From contig JAGFBZ010002027.1 in assembly GCA_018398805.1 (NCBI GenBank), positions 321,501 through 385,500 on the forward strand: DNA of 64,000 nt, written 5' to 3'. The notes beneath the pieces were generated by a model. It saw nothing but the letters and a program-made list of their open reading frames with translations. It was not told where the DNA came from and did no database searches. The stretch comes from Hirundichthys speculiger. Its lineage: Eukaryota; Chordata; Actinopteri; Beloniformes; Exocoetidae. The position numbers were made by a program, and so were the translations under genes. This document shows, piece after piece, positions 37,480-48,344 of this stretch; position 1 is the stretch's first letter; every line of letters begins with the position of its first letter.

Positions 37480-37990
37480 AAGAATAAAATTGTGGAGTAA
37501 AGTCTCATATTTACAAGAATAGAGTTTTAATCATTTATAAAACAAAGTTGTAAATTAAGGACAGTAAAGTTGAATAATGTGAAAAATATGCATCGACATG
37601 AATAAAGTTCTCATTTTTATAAAGATGAAGAAGATATATAGGTGGTAAATTTAACAAGAGCAAAGTTGTACATTTACAAGAATAAAGTGGTAACCTTACA
37701 AGAATAAACCTGCACATTTAGGAGATTAAAGTTATAATTCTATGAGATAAAAGTTTAGTCATAATCCTAAATAATAATCCAGTCATAACCCTTTGAGAAT
37801 AAACTTGTAAATTAAGGAGAATAAAGTTGAAATTAAAGGAGAACAAAAGTCTTAAATGAAAAAGAATAAAGTAATTTACAAGAATAAAGTTGTAATTTAA
37901 TCAAAATAGAGCTGTAAATTTAGGAGAATAAATTCACAATCTTATAAGAATAAACTCATACATTTAGGGAAACAAATTTGTAATTTTCAA
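37480..37990. repeat. Degenerate A/T-rich tandem array
   Basis: Words AGAATAAAGTTGTAAATT, GGAGAATAAAGTT and TACAAGAATAAAGTGGTAA recur at roughly 20-25 bp spacing with many changes, indicating an old minisatellite of AGAATAAAGTTGTAA type. Confidence 0.75.
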
Positions 37991-38157
37991 AATTACAACT
38001 TTATTCATATTATTTAGAATCTCTCTAAACTTGCCTGGGCAGAGTTCAAATCATTATTTCTGATCATGTACAAATAGCATTGTTTCTTTCATCTACATCA
38101 GCCCCAAGAAAGCGTGTGATGAATAAATGACTATAAATGTCTTTTTTCTGCTGCTAG

Positions 38158-38301
38158 GCCAAACTGGGAGAGGAGATGCTGGACTACAAGGACCTGGCAG
38201 CCCTGCCAAAGACCAAGGCCATCTACAACATTGACAGGCCTGACATGTTGTCCTACTCTCCTTACGTGAGCTACCCTTCTGAGGAGAGACACTATGGAGA
38301 G
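38158..38301 (+). CDS. ablim2: ablim2 exon: LDYKDLAALPK linker block
   Basis: The acceptor is tttttctgctgctag and the donor gtagat. It encodes 48 residues starting AKLGEEMLDYKDLAALPK and including AIYNIDRPDMLSYSPY, the most conserved part of the abLIM linker. Both ends are phase 0. The equivalent segment of ABLIM2 ends in a Tyr-Gly-Glu, as here. Confidence is high because this block is diagnostic for the family. Confidence 0.96.
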
Positions 38302-39626
38302 GTAGATCGTCCATCATCCATTTCTCTGATCCATTTCTCTGCTCTTCTGACTTCAATCCATCTAATCCACAGGTCTTTTATTAGCCTATTTACGAAGAAA
38401 CTGATATTGCAGCGTTGACAATGAAGGCTCACCAGTATATTAAAATAAACAAAGCACAAAAAGTAACGAAATTTGAGTTTAGTACATTTTTTCTTTGTTG
38501 TACCAATGCTTCGTGGAAGTAAATCTTATACTGTCGAGAGCCTGATTACTTCCCTTTTAAGTGAGGCCACATTTAAAAGGAACATTGAACAGCAGAGCTG
38601 AAGATGTGGGTTGCTCCCGTGAAAGTTTTGCCAAATCTTCTTTGCCAATGCCAAACAGCCTACAACAGGCTGTTGTAGCTGTGTACGGTTCTTCCACACG
38701 CTACTGAGGCTCCTGTTTGCTCAGTGAATAAATTCAGATAGTTAAGGTGCCAATTTCTCTCGTTTCTTCTGACCTCAATCATACAATCCACAAAATAACA
38801 CCAAACGTGAGTCAACAGAATAAAAAAAAGGAACTGTTTCGCATTGGTAGAGATGATTTAGCCTCTGTCATACTCAGCTGTGCTGCTCATCTCCCTCATG
38901 CATGTCCTGGGGGTCCCAGAAGCTCAAATGTGGTGCCATTTAAAATGGAAATAATTAGTCTTACCAACAGTATAACATTCATTACATAAAAAAAACTATC
39001 TACCAAACACAAATTTCCTTACTTTGACTAAAGACTAAGACAGAATTATAAGTCGCAGCCTAAAGATTTAGCAAAAATGTTGGATATTGTTGGGTCTATT
39101 CACATGACAACAACCAGCAAACAAAGCTTTGCATTGTAATGGCGCAGTTTAAATGAGACAAGACTCAAGAGTCAAAATTGTATTAAAAGCACCAAGACGT
39201 GAAAGGACTGCGTCACATTTGCTCCCACGTTTAAGCACAACCCTTCATGATATTCTTTTAAACTGTGGAAATGTGTCTGCATCCATAAAACCTGTAGAAT
39301 TGTGAAGTGTAGATGACTCGCTTTTTAAGAACTCAGAAAGTAATCTACAGACTGTGTATAACGCCCGCACAAAACATGACAGTTGTAGACAAGGCCATGA
39401 TAATTTACCAAGCACTAAAATCACCTAAACTGGTATAAAACTGCACATTTTTTATTTTTGTCATGAGATAAATAGTTTATATTATCCTGCATGAGACAGT
39501 TGTACAAGTGCTTGGATAGACTGCTACTCTTGGGAACATTTCTAATGACAAAAATCACGTTTTTGCTACAGTACAGTTGTTTTCATAGTTTCATACTACA
39601 TACTGAGGAACATCCCCCAGACCAGC

Positions 39627-39683
39627 ATGTACATGTACTGCATGTACATGCATGCTGTACATGTACATGCTGCATGTACATGT
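39627..39683. repeat. Cluster of CATGTACATG palindromes
   Basis: GCATGTACATG-type words repeat about five times (39627-39683), each self-complementary, and CATGCATGCTG lies in the middle. The whole cluster is nearly its own reverse complement and continues into TAGTACATACTGTATACTACA. Confidence 0.8.
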
Positions 39684-40008
39684 AGTACATACTGTATACT
39701 ACACTGTAAGGAAAGTTCATAGTAGGACTGACAGGTGAGAGAAAGTAACAGGTCAGAGGCACAGACGTCCTGTTGATTTATGATGACTGTGACTTCTTGG
39801 ATTACACCAGTTTGAGGTTTAAAGTAATACTTGTCAGAGACTAATAAAACCCTCCTCGTATCAGTGGCCTATATATATGTCTAAATGATATTTACAAACC
39901 CCATGTCATTAAGACCAGTAATCAAATCATAAAATGGAAAACTGGAGCCAAAGGAGCAACACGTTGTTCACTTCAGTCAACGACTCCAATGACTTAAAGT
40001 GAATAAAT

Positions 40009-41092
40009 TAGGGCTGGGCAATGATTAAAATTTTTAATCGCATTATTTCCCTGATTAAGCATGATTAATTGCATTGTATATGCAAAATCAAATAATGAAT
40101 TCAATAGTGTAAAGGTCACCTTTATTTAAATGTTCTGCTGACATATGAACTGAAGTGCCATAACATTTGTTGTTCAAACACTTTTAACATCAGCACTTGT
40201 CAGTAACACTTATTTAATGTAAATCTCATCTTAAAAAATGTAAAATAAAATAAAGCTTATTGCCACTGCCAGGGCATGAATGTCATCCTAAAATCCAACA
40301 AAATTGTGTCTCAGCACAATCAGAACATTAAAACAGGTAATTTCTGAGGTAACAGCAGAAACTTTTAACGGGGAGTTCAACTTGTCAGTTGTTACAAATA
40401 ACCTTGTTTCTGTTGAATCCTCCGTCTGGGAGAATTTTAAAATGAAAATGTCCATGTTAAAGTTCAGTAACTTTACCAATCTGTGTTTCATTCAATCTTT
40501 CCATTTTCAATTGTCAATCAAAAAAAAAAAAAAAAAAATTTAAAAAGTGACAATTTATGATGTTTTTCCTTTTTTAATCAAACACAAAAAAATGAAAAAA
40601 AATGCCTGTTTTTTTTATATTTCAATTTTAGACTTGGATCAAAAATACGAAATTAAAAAACGGGTCACGGAACTAAATTTGTTTTATAATCAAGGACTGA
40701 ACTTTCTGTTGTCATTACACATCTGTGCCACTAGATGGAGCCGCACTGAACTAACCAGCAGGACAGTGAACACATGGAGCAGATCTGATGGAACATGGAG
40801 GAATGACGAAAAAGTTTTGTTGCAGTCCAGAATTTTATTTTTTTTTTGGACAGAATTGTTAATATTGCTACCTGAGTTGCTACCCGAACTGTAAAGTTCG
40901 CTGATTTTTACCGTTCTCCATGTCTGTTTTTAGCTTACCTGCCAATTGTCTTCTGGTTCTGCAGCAGCCAGTAACAGACTTTTCAAAACAAAAGCATGTG
41001 AGCAACATGCGTTAACGCGCGATAAAATAAATGTCGACGTTAATAAATTAATGCGTTAACGCGATAATAACGCGTTAACTTGAGCAGCCCTA
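40009..41092. mobile_element. hAT-like element, copy B
   Basis: Exact 8-bp duplication GAATAAAT (40001-40008 and 41093-41100). The ends TAGGGCTGGGCAATGATTAAA and ...GAGCAGCCCTA are inverted. Homologous to 23865-25004 in the same orientation; 1,084 bp. The difference in length is from small indels. No transposase domain recognised. Confidence 0.95.
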
Positions 41093-41472
41093 GAATAAAT
41101 ATGTAGTTAGAACTAGCTTTTTAAAAACAAGTACTTCCATATGTGCAGAACAAGACTGATTAGAATGGTTTTAACCATTTTGAACAGAAAAAACGTAGTC
41201 AGGTGAGTAAGCTTTCTTTCCCATTTCACCTCGCTGTTTGTCCATCATCCTCCCTCACCGACCGTTGAGTCGTTCATCAAGCTTCCTCGTCTCCGTCAGT
41301 CACAAGCATTCGTCTACCGACATGCCCAGTGTTGTCACAGTGTCACAGCCCCGATCTGCTTGGCTGTAGCGGTGTACCGCTAACAGGCGCTGGTTGATCG
41401 CTCTCATAGCTGGATGGTTGGCTCATATGTGTTCGTCCTAATCACCGGCTTTCTCCCCGTCTTCATTTGCAG

Positions 41473-41505
41473 TCCCCCCAGCTGCTTTCTCCTGCTCCTA
41501 CTGAG
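41473..41505 (+). CDS. ablim2: ablim2 33-nt microexon (SPQLLSPAPTE)
   Basis: A strong acceptor (tttctccccgtcttcatttgcag) and a gtaatg donor bracket 33 nt in phase 0/0, encoding SPQLLSPAPTE. ABLIM1 and ABLIM3 have a similar S-x-x-x-LSP motif right after the preceding block. The small symmetric size is typical of an alternatively spliced cassette. Inclusion in mature mRNA is inferred; the splice signals, phase and family motif are seen. Confidence 0.82.
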
Positions 41506-41729
41506 GTAATGATGCACCATGTCTCCCTGTGGATGATGTTCAGCCTCCATGTGTCACATGCTTGTATGTGTGTGATTAAAGTGTTTGATTCTACATGTTT
41601 TAACGGTTTATTTAAACAATAAAACGCGTAGATTCAAGTGTGTCTGACATTTGCTTTGACTTTTATTGCTTATTCAGACAATATGAACCCAAGATATTTC
41701 ATGTTTTTTTTCTTTATCAGTTCATTTCA

Positions 41730-42180
41730 TTTGTCTATGAATAGATATACAACCATTTTTTTTCTTGTTGCTTACACCAAATCTGCTTCTGAATGTTGCA
41801 GCAGAAATCCAGACTCATAAGACCAGACGTTTTTCCAATCTTCTATTGTCTAGTTCTGGTGAGCCTGTGTGAACTGTAGCCTCAGTTTCCTGTTCTTAGC
41901 TGACAGCAGTGGTACCTGGTGTGGTTTTCTGCTGCTGTAGCCCAGCGCACAACACCTTGAACCTTGTTCAAGGTGTTGTGCGTTCAGAGATGCTCTTCTG
42001 CAGACCTCGGTTGTAACCAGTGTTTATTTGAGTTACTGTTGCTTTTCTTTGATCTCCAGTTAGTCTTGCCCACATCTCCATGCCTGAATGCATTAAGTTG
42101 CTAGCATGCGCTCTTCTGAACAGCTATTTATGTTAACAAGCAACTGAACCGGTGTACCTAATAAAGTGATTAGTAAGTGA
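41730..42180 (-). repeat. Fragment of the DNA transposon found at 51100-52189
   Basis: Shares GAATGTTGCAGCAGAAATCCAGACTCAT and CCAATCTTCTATTGTC with 51675-51740, and ends with GGTGTACCTAATAAAGTGATTAGTAAGTG like that element's right terminus. It is interrupted by a CACAACACCTTGAAC/GTTCAAGGTGTTGTG hairpin (about 41947-41981). Confidence 0.75.
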
Positions 42181-43659
42181 ATATTACCAAATGAAATGAA
42201 GTTGATGAGAAGAAAAAGAAAGAAATATCTTGGGTTTATAGAACTAACTTATTTCTGGTTTTTATTATTTTTTTTGGGGGGTATTGCGTATCTGTGCATG
42301 GTTATTTCATGTCACCTGCCATCTGTGCTCGTTTTAAAAGCCTTCGTGGACAGTTCATGTTTCCATGTTGTTGTCTGATCGACTTCATATCAAGAACTGT
42401 TACCACTCACTGCAAACTGGGGCTGTGATGGAGCTGGGCCCCCAGTGGCCCCCTGAGCTCATGGCGGGCAAAGTCAGGAACCCATCCATGAAGTAAACAG
42501 ACATGGGTTCAAGACTTCCTCAAGTAGAGATGATGTTTAGCCCGCTGACAGTCTCGTCAGTCCTCAGGTTGCTTCTCAGGTGAAGATGAAGAAGTAGAAG
42601 CTGTCTGTTCCAAGCAACATCCTTCACGTCGACTGGAAATATTTCCTTCACTGCTGACTGAGAACTGAAAAAAATAAAACATGAACGTAACGTCAGGCTG
42701 AACATGGGGGCCGTGAGGCTATCTGCATACTCAGATCCCAGCAGTGGAACTGATCCAGTGTTTCCACCACCAAAACTCATGAGATGAGTGACTTATTACC
42801 AGGGTTGCAAAATTACAGGAATCTTCAAAGTTGCATACTTTCCATGTGAATTAGCCAGAATAAATGGAAATTAGTTAATGGAAATACACAGGAATGCTTC
42901 AAAACTGCATTACAGTTGTCAGCTGATAAGAGGCAGCTGTAGTCAGAAATATGATCCTTTTAGCATCAGATTATCTTTAAAATATAAAGACATTATCTTT
43001 AAGATTAAAGCAGAACAAAATAACTATCACTATAAAATATCAGTTGTCTTATAAAGGAACATTAGGAACTATTATTGAGCTCTCAGACCCATCCAGGCCT
43101 GCTACAGAAACCTCCAAAGCAACTCCTGAATCCTTGGATGACACGTCGTCATGACATCACTTCACATCACTTCCTCACATATCAACACTAAGTTGAGGTT
43201 AACTCACAGAGCTAGTTTAGTTTTGTATGTTTGCACAGTGAACACCATAATGCCAACACTGAAATGCCCGTAAACCAAAGTTGTTGGGGTTTTTTTTTTA
43301 CATTTTCCGAGAGCCTTGTATTAGTTGGAGACTTAGTCGACAAGAATGCTGCAGAAATCCAAGGATGTATCACTGACTGATATTCCAAGAGCATCTTTAA
43401 TGATATATGACACGCTGCCAGAGAATATACATTAATATCTGTGTAAAAGTCTTATTATTTTACCTGCTCAGTCAACATCTTAAGTTTTCTTCTGGTGGCC
43501 TGCTTCTACTTACCAGCTCGTATAAACACATTCAGGTGTAGAACTGTCACTGTTGAAAAAACTGCTGCGCCCAGCGCACCAGCAGGGGGTGCTAAAAATC
43601 TCAAAATTGAAAGCACGCCCACCTCAGTTCAGTTTTAGCTTCACTGGGTTAGCTTATGT

Positions 43660-44207
43660 CAGTGCTTAAAATTGTTAGAAAGTACACATCTGCATAACAC
43701 TGTATCCTTTTTAACATTAAGGGAAATAGAAAAGAAAGGCATATAGATCAACTTATTACAAAGAATAACTTTATTAAAATTGTTTTTTAGTCTATAAAGA
43801 TTTAAAGTGCATCAATCCACCGTAATCACAGTGAAGCCAAGCGCTACATCAGCACCGTCATGTGTTCCTCGTCTTATCTTGCTGGTGACACTTTTTTGTC
43901 TCATTATCTCCGTCTCTCCACCTTTTTTTTTGTCCCTGTTAAATATTTTTCCATGGTGTCTGTTGAGGGTTTCTTCACTTCATATCTCCTGCTCTGTGCT
44001 GCGTGCGTGCATGTTCGTGCAAAAAGACCCAACACAATATAGCTAATACTCCCTGCGCACTGCGACAATGAGAGCACTACTGCCACCTCCTGGAGTATAT
44101 GTGCAATTACACTTTATTCTAGTACGGCAAAAAGAAGCATGTTCCCCGGGGTCACACGTGCCCCCCTCCTAGCATGGCGCTATTTCCCCACTATTTGAGA
44201 AGGACTA
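43660..44207 (-). mobile_element. hAT-like element nested in 42800-45657
   Basis: The octamer GCTTATGT flanks both sides (43652-43659 and 44208-44215); the shared word is actually 10 bp, TAGCTTATGT. Ends CAGTGCTTAAAA and complement TAGTCCTTCTCAAA. On the minus strand a short frame ends in MEKYLTGTKKKVERRR before a stop near 43902, like the start of fish hAT transposases beginning MDKFL-x-x-K. The rest is lost. Confidence 0.82.
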
Positions 44208-44612
44208 GCTTATGTGAACCTCTGATGCTCTGTAATATTACAAAACTGTCCAACATCATGATATCAAGTGTCACTAATACAATGACATTTAAATTTTAAA
44301 TGACTGTTTTCTGTTAGGTCTTTAGTCACAGCTCAGAAATCAATATAGTGCCAAGCGCTAAGCAGCAAATGTTGCTTTAAATCATTTCAGTTGATGTGGT
44401 GCTAAAAATTCCACCCCCGTACAGTTGTCATGGATGTGAAATCCCAGCTTTGGAGACCAAAACTGTTTTTTTTTTAACCATGTTGTATATATTTTTATTT
44501 CTGCTACAAAGTTGGTCATTTTAACATGGAGGTCAACAGAGATTGACTCACGTTTGGAGCCGGCCCCTAGTGGTCAGTAGAGGAACTGCAGCTATTTAGT
44601 ACTTCAACCCAG

Positions 44613-44762
44613 CTCTTAGTCAGTCCTCGAGGGCTGGATGTTTACCTGCAAAGGTCAACACATGTCTGTTAATGACACAGTCACTTGTATCAGGGTGTGA
44701 AGGAGGGAAACATCTAAAACCTGCAGGACATGGGTCCTCCAGGACCGACTTGGCCACCCCTG
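44613..44762. repeat. Diverged copy of the MITE at 18244-18467
   Basis: Contains TTAATGACACAGTCACTTGTATCAGGGTGTGAAGGAGGGAAACATCTAAAACCTGCAGGACA, the reverse-complement counterpart of the interior of 18244-18467, and ends GGCCACCCCTG. The left end is truncated. Confidence 0.8.
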
Positions 44763-44939
44763 TCTAAGACAGTGGTCTACACTGATCTACACTGGGGGAC
44801 CGCCAGTCTGCAAACACATCTGGGGATTATTCCACTTGTTTAGCTAACTTTATTTAGTAACTGTGGATGTGCATAGCATTGCACACAAGTGTTTTAGAAG
44901 TTTTTTCTGCTCTTATTCTACAGAACAATGTCATGTACA

Positions 44940-45229
44940 CAGGGCTTGACACTGACACCGGCCAACTGGCCAAATGCTGGTAAAATTTGGCTGTGGCTAG
45001 TAACAATTTCTGTCTCACAAGCAACTTTGGCTGGTAATTTATTCTTTGATATGACACATCACAATAGGTGTACTAATTGTTTGTATTTAAAATGTAAATG
45101 CAAGAATATTGTGAAGAAGAAAAAAACTGACAGCAAAACTGTGGCTAGCATACAGACTATATGGCTAATGACTGAGGAAAAACACTAGCCACAGTGGCTG
45201 GTGAGCAAAAAAGTTAGCGTCAAGCCCTG
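44940..45229. mobile_element. hAT-like MITE nested in 42800-45657
   Basis: Exact 8-bp duplication CATGTACA (44932-44939 and 45230-45237). Inverted ends CAGGGCTTGACACTGAC and GTTAGCGTCAAGCCCTG. GGCTGTGGCTAGTAAC / CTAGCCACAGTGGCTGG words continue the inversion. 290 bp, non-coding. Confidence 0.95.
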
Positions 45230-46356
45230 CATGTACATCATCTGATGTGTATATGACAGTGACTGCAGCCAATGCAGAAGGAAAGGCTGTGCATTGAATA
45301 GAAATTAGCATTTTCCTGTAGGTTGGTGGTTATATGGAATATCCTCATTTTGCTCAAGATTTATGCTTCTTTGTTATTCAGTCAAATTTTACTCACAAAA
45401 AAGTTTTAAAAAGTCTTTTTTTTTTTGTATGAGTTTCGATGCATGTCTGCTTATGACCAAACATAAGGTTTCTATTCACGTTTGTAAGAGATAAATCACC
45501 ACAAATATCCCCATTTAATTCCTAAATAGTCTTGTTAAATCTTGTGAAAAGTTTCCAGACTAGAAGACTACCAAAATTCTCCCGCTTAGCCTCTCACACA
45601 AAGTTTCTGGAGAGTTTTCAAAATGTTTCCTGAAATTTCTGCCAGTTTGCAACCCTGGATATTACTCATGACTTTCATGCAAAAAAAAAAAAAAAAATCT
45701 CTTATCTTTCTTCATTAATTTAGATCTGATCAACTCCTGCTGATTTTTAACAAAGACCAGGAGTCATTTTGCTATTGGAAACAGATGTAGCTCTGGTCAG
45801 TCATAGTAATTCCTGTTCACCCTGCAGGGAATACTTACTTCACTCACTGCTTAACCTCTTGCAAGTTGATGCATGCACAGAAGTTTTTGTAATACACTAA
45901 AGTGTACTGCGATATTAAAAATCCTGGGCATTTCCTTCCAAGTGTAGAGCTTGTGCCAACATTATGTAAAGTTTTCACTGGGAAAATACTTTGTGTTATT
46001 ATGTGAAGAAGTCATTTTAAAAGGGGATTATGTCCATAATCCCCCTTTATTCACTGTATAGTCCTGAACTCCATGGTCACTATGAAGGGGAGGGAACAAT
46101 AACGTAGCAACCATCAGTTTTACACTATTTTTCATGATGCATTGCAGGATACTCCGAGTGCACGAAATAGGCAGAAAAAAAATTGTCTGACTACATATTC
46201 TGACATATTCTACAAAATGGCGTCCATGGTTGCTCTATATAGTCAGTAGGGGATGATTTCGGACACAGCCTGGACCTCATTGCTGTGAAGCAGATAAGGA
46301 GATAATTAGCAGAATACGCTGAATTTCTTCTTTCTTCTGTCTGCTTGTGTACTCAG

Positions 46357-46474
46357 GGTGATGGGGAGAAGTCCCCCCGTCAGAGGAGACCCTCCAGCCC
46401 CAGCTCCAACAGCTCCATTGGGGGTTACGGACGGTACACCCCATCACGTTCCCCTCAGAACTACAGCCGAGCAG
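46357..46474 (+). CDS. ablim2: ablim2 exon: Ser/Arg/Pro-rich linker
   Basis: The acceptor is ctgcttgtgtactcag and the donor gtacca. It encodes GDGEKSPRQRRPSSPSSNSS, then a Gly/Tyr-rich stretch, then RYTPSRSPQNYSRA. The RYTP-SRSPQ-YSR signature matches the equivalent ABLIM2 region. 118 nt, phase 0 in and phase 1 out. The RRPSSPSS sequence looks like a basophilic/proline-directed kinase target region (inference). Confidence 0.93.
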
Positions 46475-46896
46475 GTACCAGCCACAACCTCTGTGTCCAT
46501 GTTCTGCTGCTGACACGTGAACGCCAGAAAAGTGTCAGACTGAATGTCTTGATATGGAAATGGATTTACTTTACCTGGATGCTCTTTACATTGATTCTTC
46601 ACAGTGACCCAAAATGATCAAGAGACTGGATCAAATGGAGGGATGAATTTTAACATTCATAATAGTTATGGATTTGAATGTCAAACAGCAGAAATGTTTG
46701 TGTCATTTATGTGTAGGCCTCATATTCCCAAATCATTGTTAAAATCAAAGAAGACCTTGCAAGCCACTAATGAGAGTTAAGATCAGTAACTCAAATGTCC
46801 TATGTGATCTGATTGGATATCCAGGACCAGAGCTATACCTTGGCAGTAGATACAGCAGCCAAGCTCGAGACTCCAGTTCCTTCCCTCTGCCCCCAG
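46475..46896 (+). other. ablim2: ablim2 intron before Gly-rich exon
   Basis: 422 bp if the 46897 acceptor is used, 350 bp if 46825 is used. No repeats recognised. Confidence 0.75.
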
Positions 46897-47124
46897 GCTT
46901 CCCCAGTGGCGTTAAGCACCCCTCCACCTGGGGCAGGGATTCGTCCTCCCTCCCTGTGTGCTATTCTGGCGGGGCTGAAGGGAGCAGTAGTGGCGGCGGT
47001 GGTGGTGGTGGTATTGGCAAGTACTCACCCACTCCACCAGGGGGCAGTGCAGGCTTGTCTTTACACCTGAACCCCACCACGCTGGCCATGCTGCAGCAGC
47101 ACAACTACATCCCGTTCTTCAGAG
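46897..47124 (+). CDS. ablim2: ablim2 exon: Gly-rich linker ending in NYIPFFRG
   Basis: The 3' part is secure: it encodes LAMLQQHNYIPFFR and ends AGAG before a gtactg donor, matching the HHYIPYFRG segment of mammalian ABLIM2. The middle holds a run of seven glycines coded by a GGC/GGT repeat (about 46991-47011). The 5' boundary is uncertain. An acceptor with an excellent tract (ttccttccctctgcccccag) gives 46897, and a weaker one (ttggatatccag) gives 46825. Both are in the required phase and the extra 72 nt are open, so this may be an alternative acceptor pair. The exon appears much longer than its mammalian counterpart. Confidence 0.8.
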
Positions 47125-48344
47125 GTACTGAAGCGTGTTTGAGACCAGCGCAGACAGTGGATGAGTTACTGGGATCGTTGCTGCTGTCAAGCCTAAGTTG
47201 ATTGAAAAAGAATCAGAAAAAAAAACTCATTTGACAGGATTGCTCCAAAACTGTGTTGTTACAGTTTTTCCAGAGCAAAAAAACAAACAAACAAAGCCTT
47301 ATTTGCAAAGCTGGAGTTAGACAGGTTTGAACACAGCAGCAACATGCCAGTGCACTCCGCATTTGTCTCAGCTCAACGGTCCTGCAGTTTGGAGTGTGAC
47401 ACGACCACTGATCTGACTTCACTTGGCATGGATTGTGGTAAAGCACCAAATTAATCATGTGTTGGAAACTCTTACTCTGTGGGTCTCTCAGTTCACCCAA
47501 AGACTCATGAGCCTTAATGGGAAACAGAACGGCTGTCTTGGTGTGCGCTGCTCGTGGGTCTGTAACCACTGTTTGATCACTCACGAAGGTTTATTTTCAT
47601 TAACTCTTGAACTAAAGCCATGAAACTGTTAATACCATTCACGATATCACACATCCCTGAAATCAACATCACAAACCGTTACTGTAAACATTCCCGTTGT
47701 ATTCTGTAACCCCTCAGGGTTCACACAGGACCCCCTACCTGATCCTAAACCTAGGACATCCCTGCACCTCAGTTTACCTCCTCCTGACGGTAAAGACAAC
47801 AGTAGTCTGTCTCTTCTCTGTGTCCCTCCCCTTTCCCCAGTGGAATGGTTAGCAGGTTTTGTGATGTTGTTGTCTGGTATTGTGGTTTTGTCAGGTTTCA
47901 TGCGGTGCATTTTTAGGACCACTCTTTTTTCTCATCCTGCTTGCCCTGTTCACTAATGTCTGTGGACGTGGATGTTGTGGTGCATGGTTTAACTGGATGT
48001 AGACCTGAGTGTGACCCTGATACATCTGGCATTTTCCTTCAGTTTCAGTCAAGGGTGATTTCCTTTTCGTTTGTTTATTCAGATTACTGACCCAGCTGTT
48101 TGCCTGCCTTTGACGTCTGATCTCTTCTGTTGTTTGCCCTGAATGATCCCAAGTTCCTTGTGTTGTGTCAGACCTCATCCCCTTGGTGTTCAACTCTTTC
48201 TGTGCTTAGAAGTCCTACGTGTCTTATGGTGTTATAGACTGAAATAGCCGAACATGAACAGATATGTGAAACACATCCTACAGCTGATCATTATATCATT
48301 TATTTTATCTTAGCTGATGAGAACCAACATGTCCTGGCATAAAG

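Larger units (their letters stand above)
36117..38157 (+). other. ablim2: ablim2 intron filled largely by tandem arrays
   Basis: 2,041 bp. Most of it is tandem sequence: an array of about 10-bp units at 36138-36506 and 36946-37434, and a degenerate AGAATAAAGTTGTAA-type array at 37480-37990. The 430 bp between the first two blocks is non-repetitive and unassigned. Confidence 0.9.
38302..41472 (+). other. ablim2: ablim2 intron before the microexon
   Basis: 3,171 bp. It contains the hAT-like element 40009-41092 and a palindromic CATGTACATG cluster (39627-39683). Nothing recognised in 38302-39600. Confidence 0.9.
42800..45657. mobile_element. Composite hAT-like element with nested insertions
   Basis: The outer ends CAGGGTTGCAAAATTACAGGAA and ...GCCAGTTTGCAACCCTG are inverted. 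Flanking octamers CTTATTAC and GATATTAC match at 6 of 8. 2,858 bp in total, of which at least three later insertions (43660-44207, 44613-44762, 44940-45229) make up about 990 bp. No transposase domain recognised in the remainder. Confidence 0.75.
41506..46356 (+). other. ablim2: ablim2 intron with nested hAT-like cluster
   Basis: 4,851 bp. A fragment of a dispersed fish transposon (41730-42180) is followed by the composite hAT-like element 42800-45657. A region at about 46030-46280 resembles a dispersed fish repeat but I could not define its ends. Nothing recognised in 42190-42790. Confidence 0.88.

Noticed and set aside
36090..37500. Long ORFs on both strands rich in YNHRTTT or VVVRWLY repeats
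   Set aside because: They are translations of the 10-bp minisatellite in an intron, open on both strands, with no domain.
43904..44086. Minus-strand ORF as a host gene
   Set aside because: It lies wholly inside a hAT-like element with target duplications and only its last part resembles a transposase start.
44928..45188. + strand ORF of 86 codons
   Set aside because: It coincides with a MITE with exact target duplication and has no recognisable domain.
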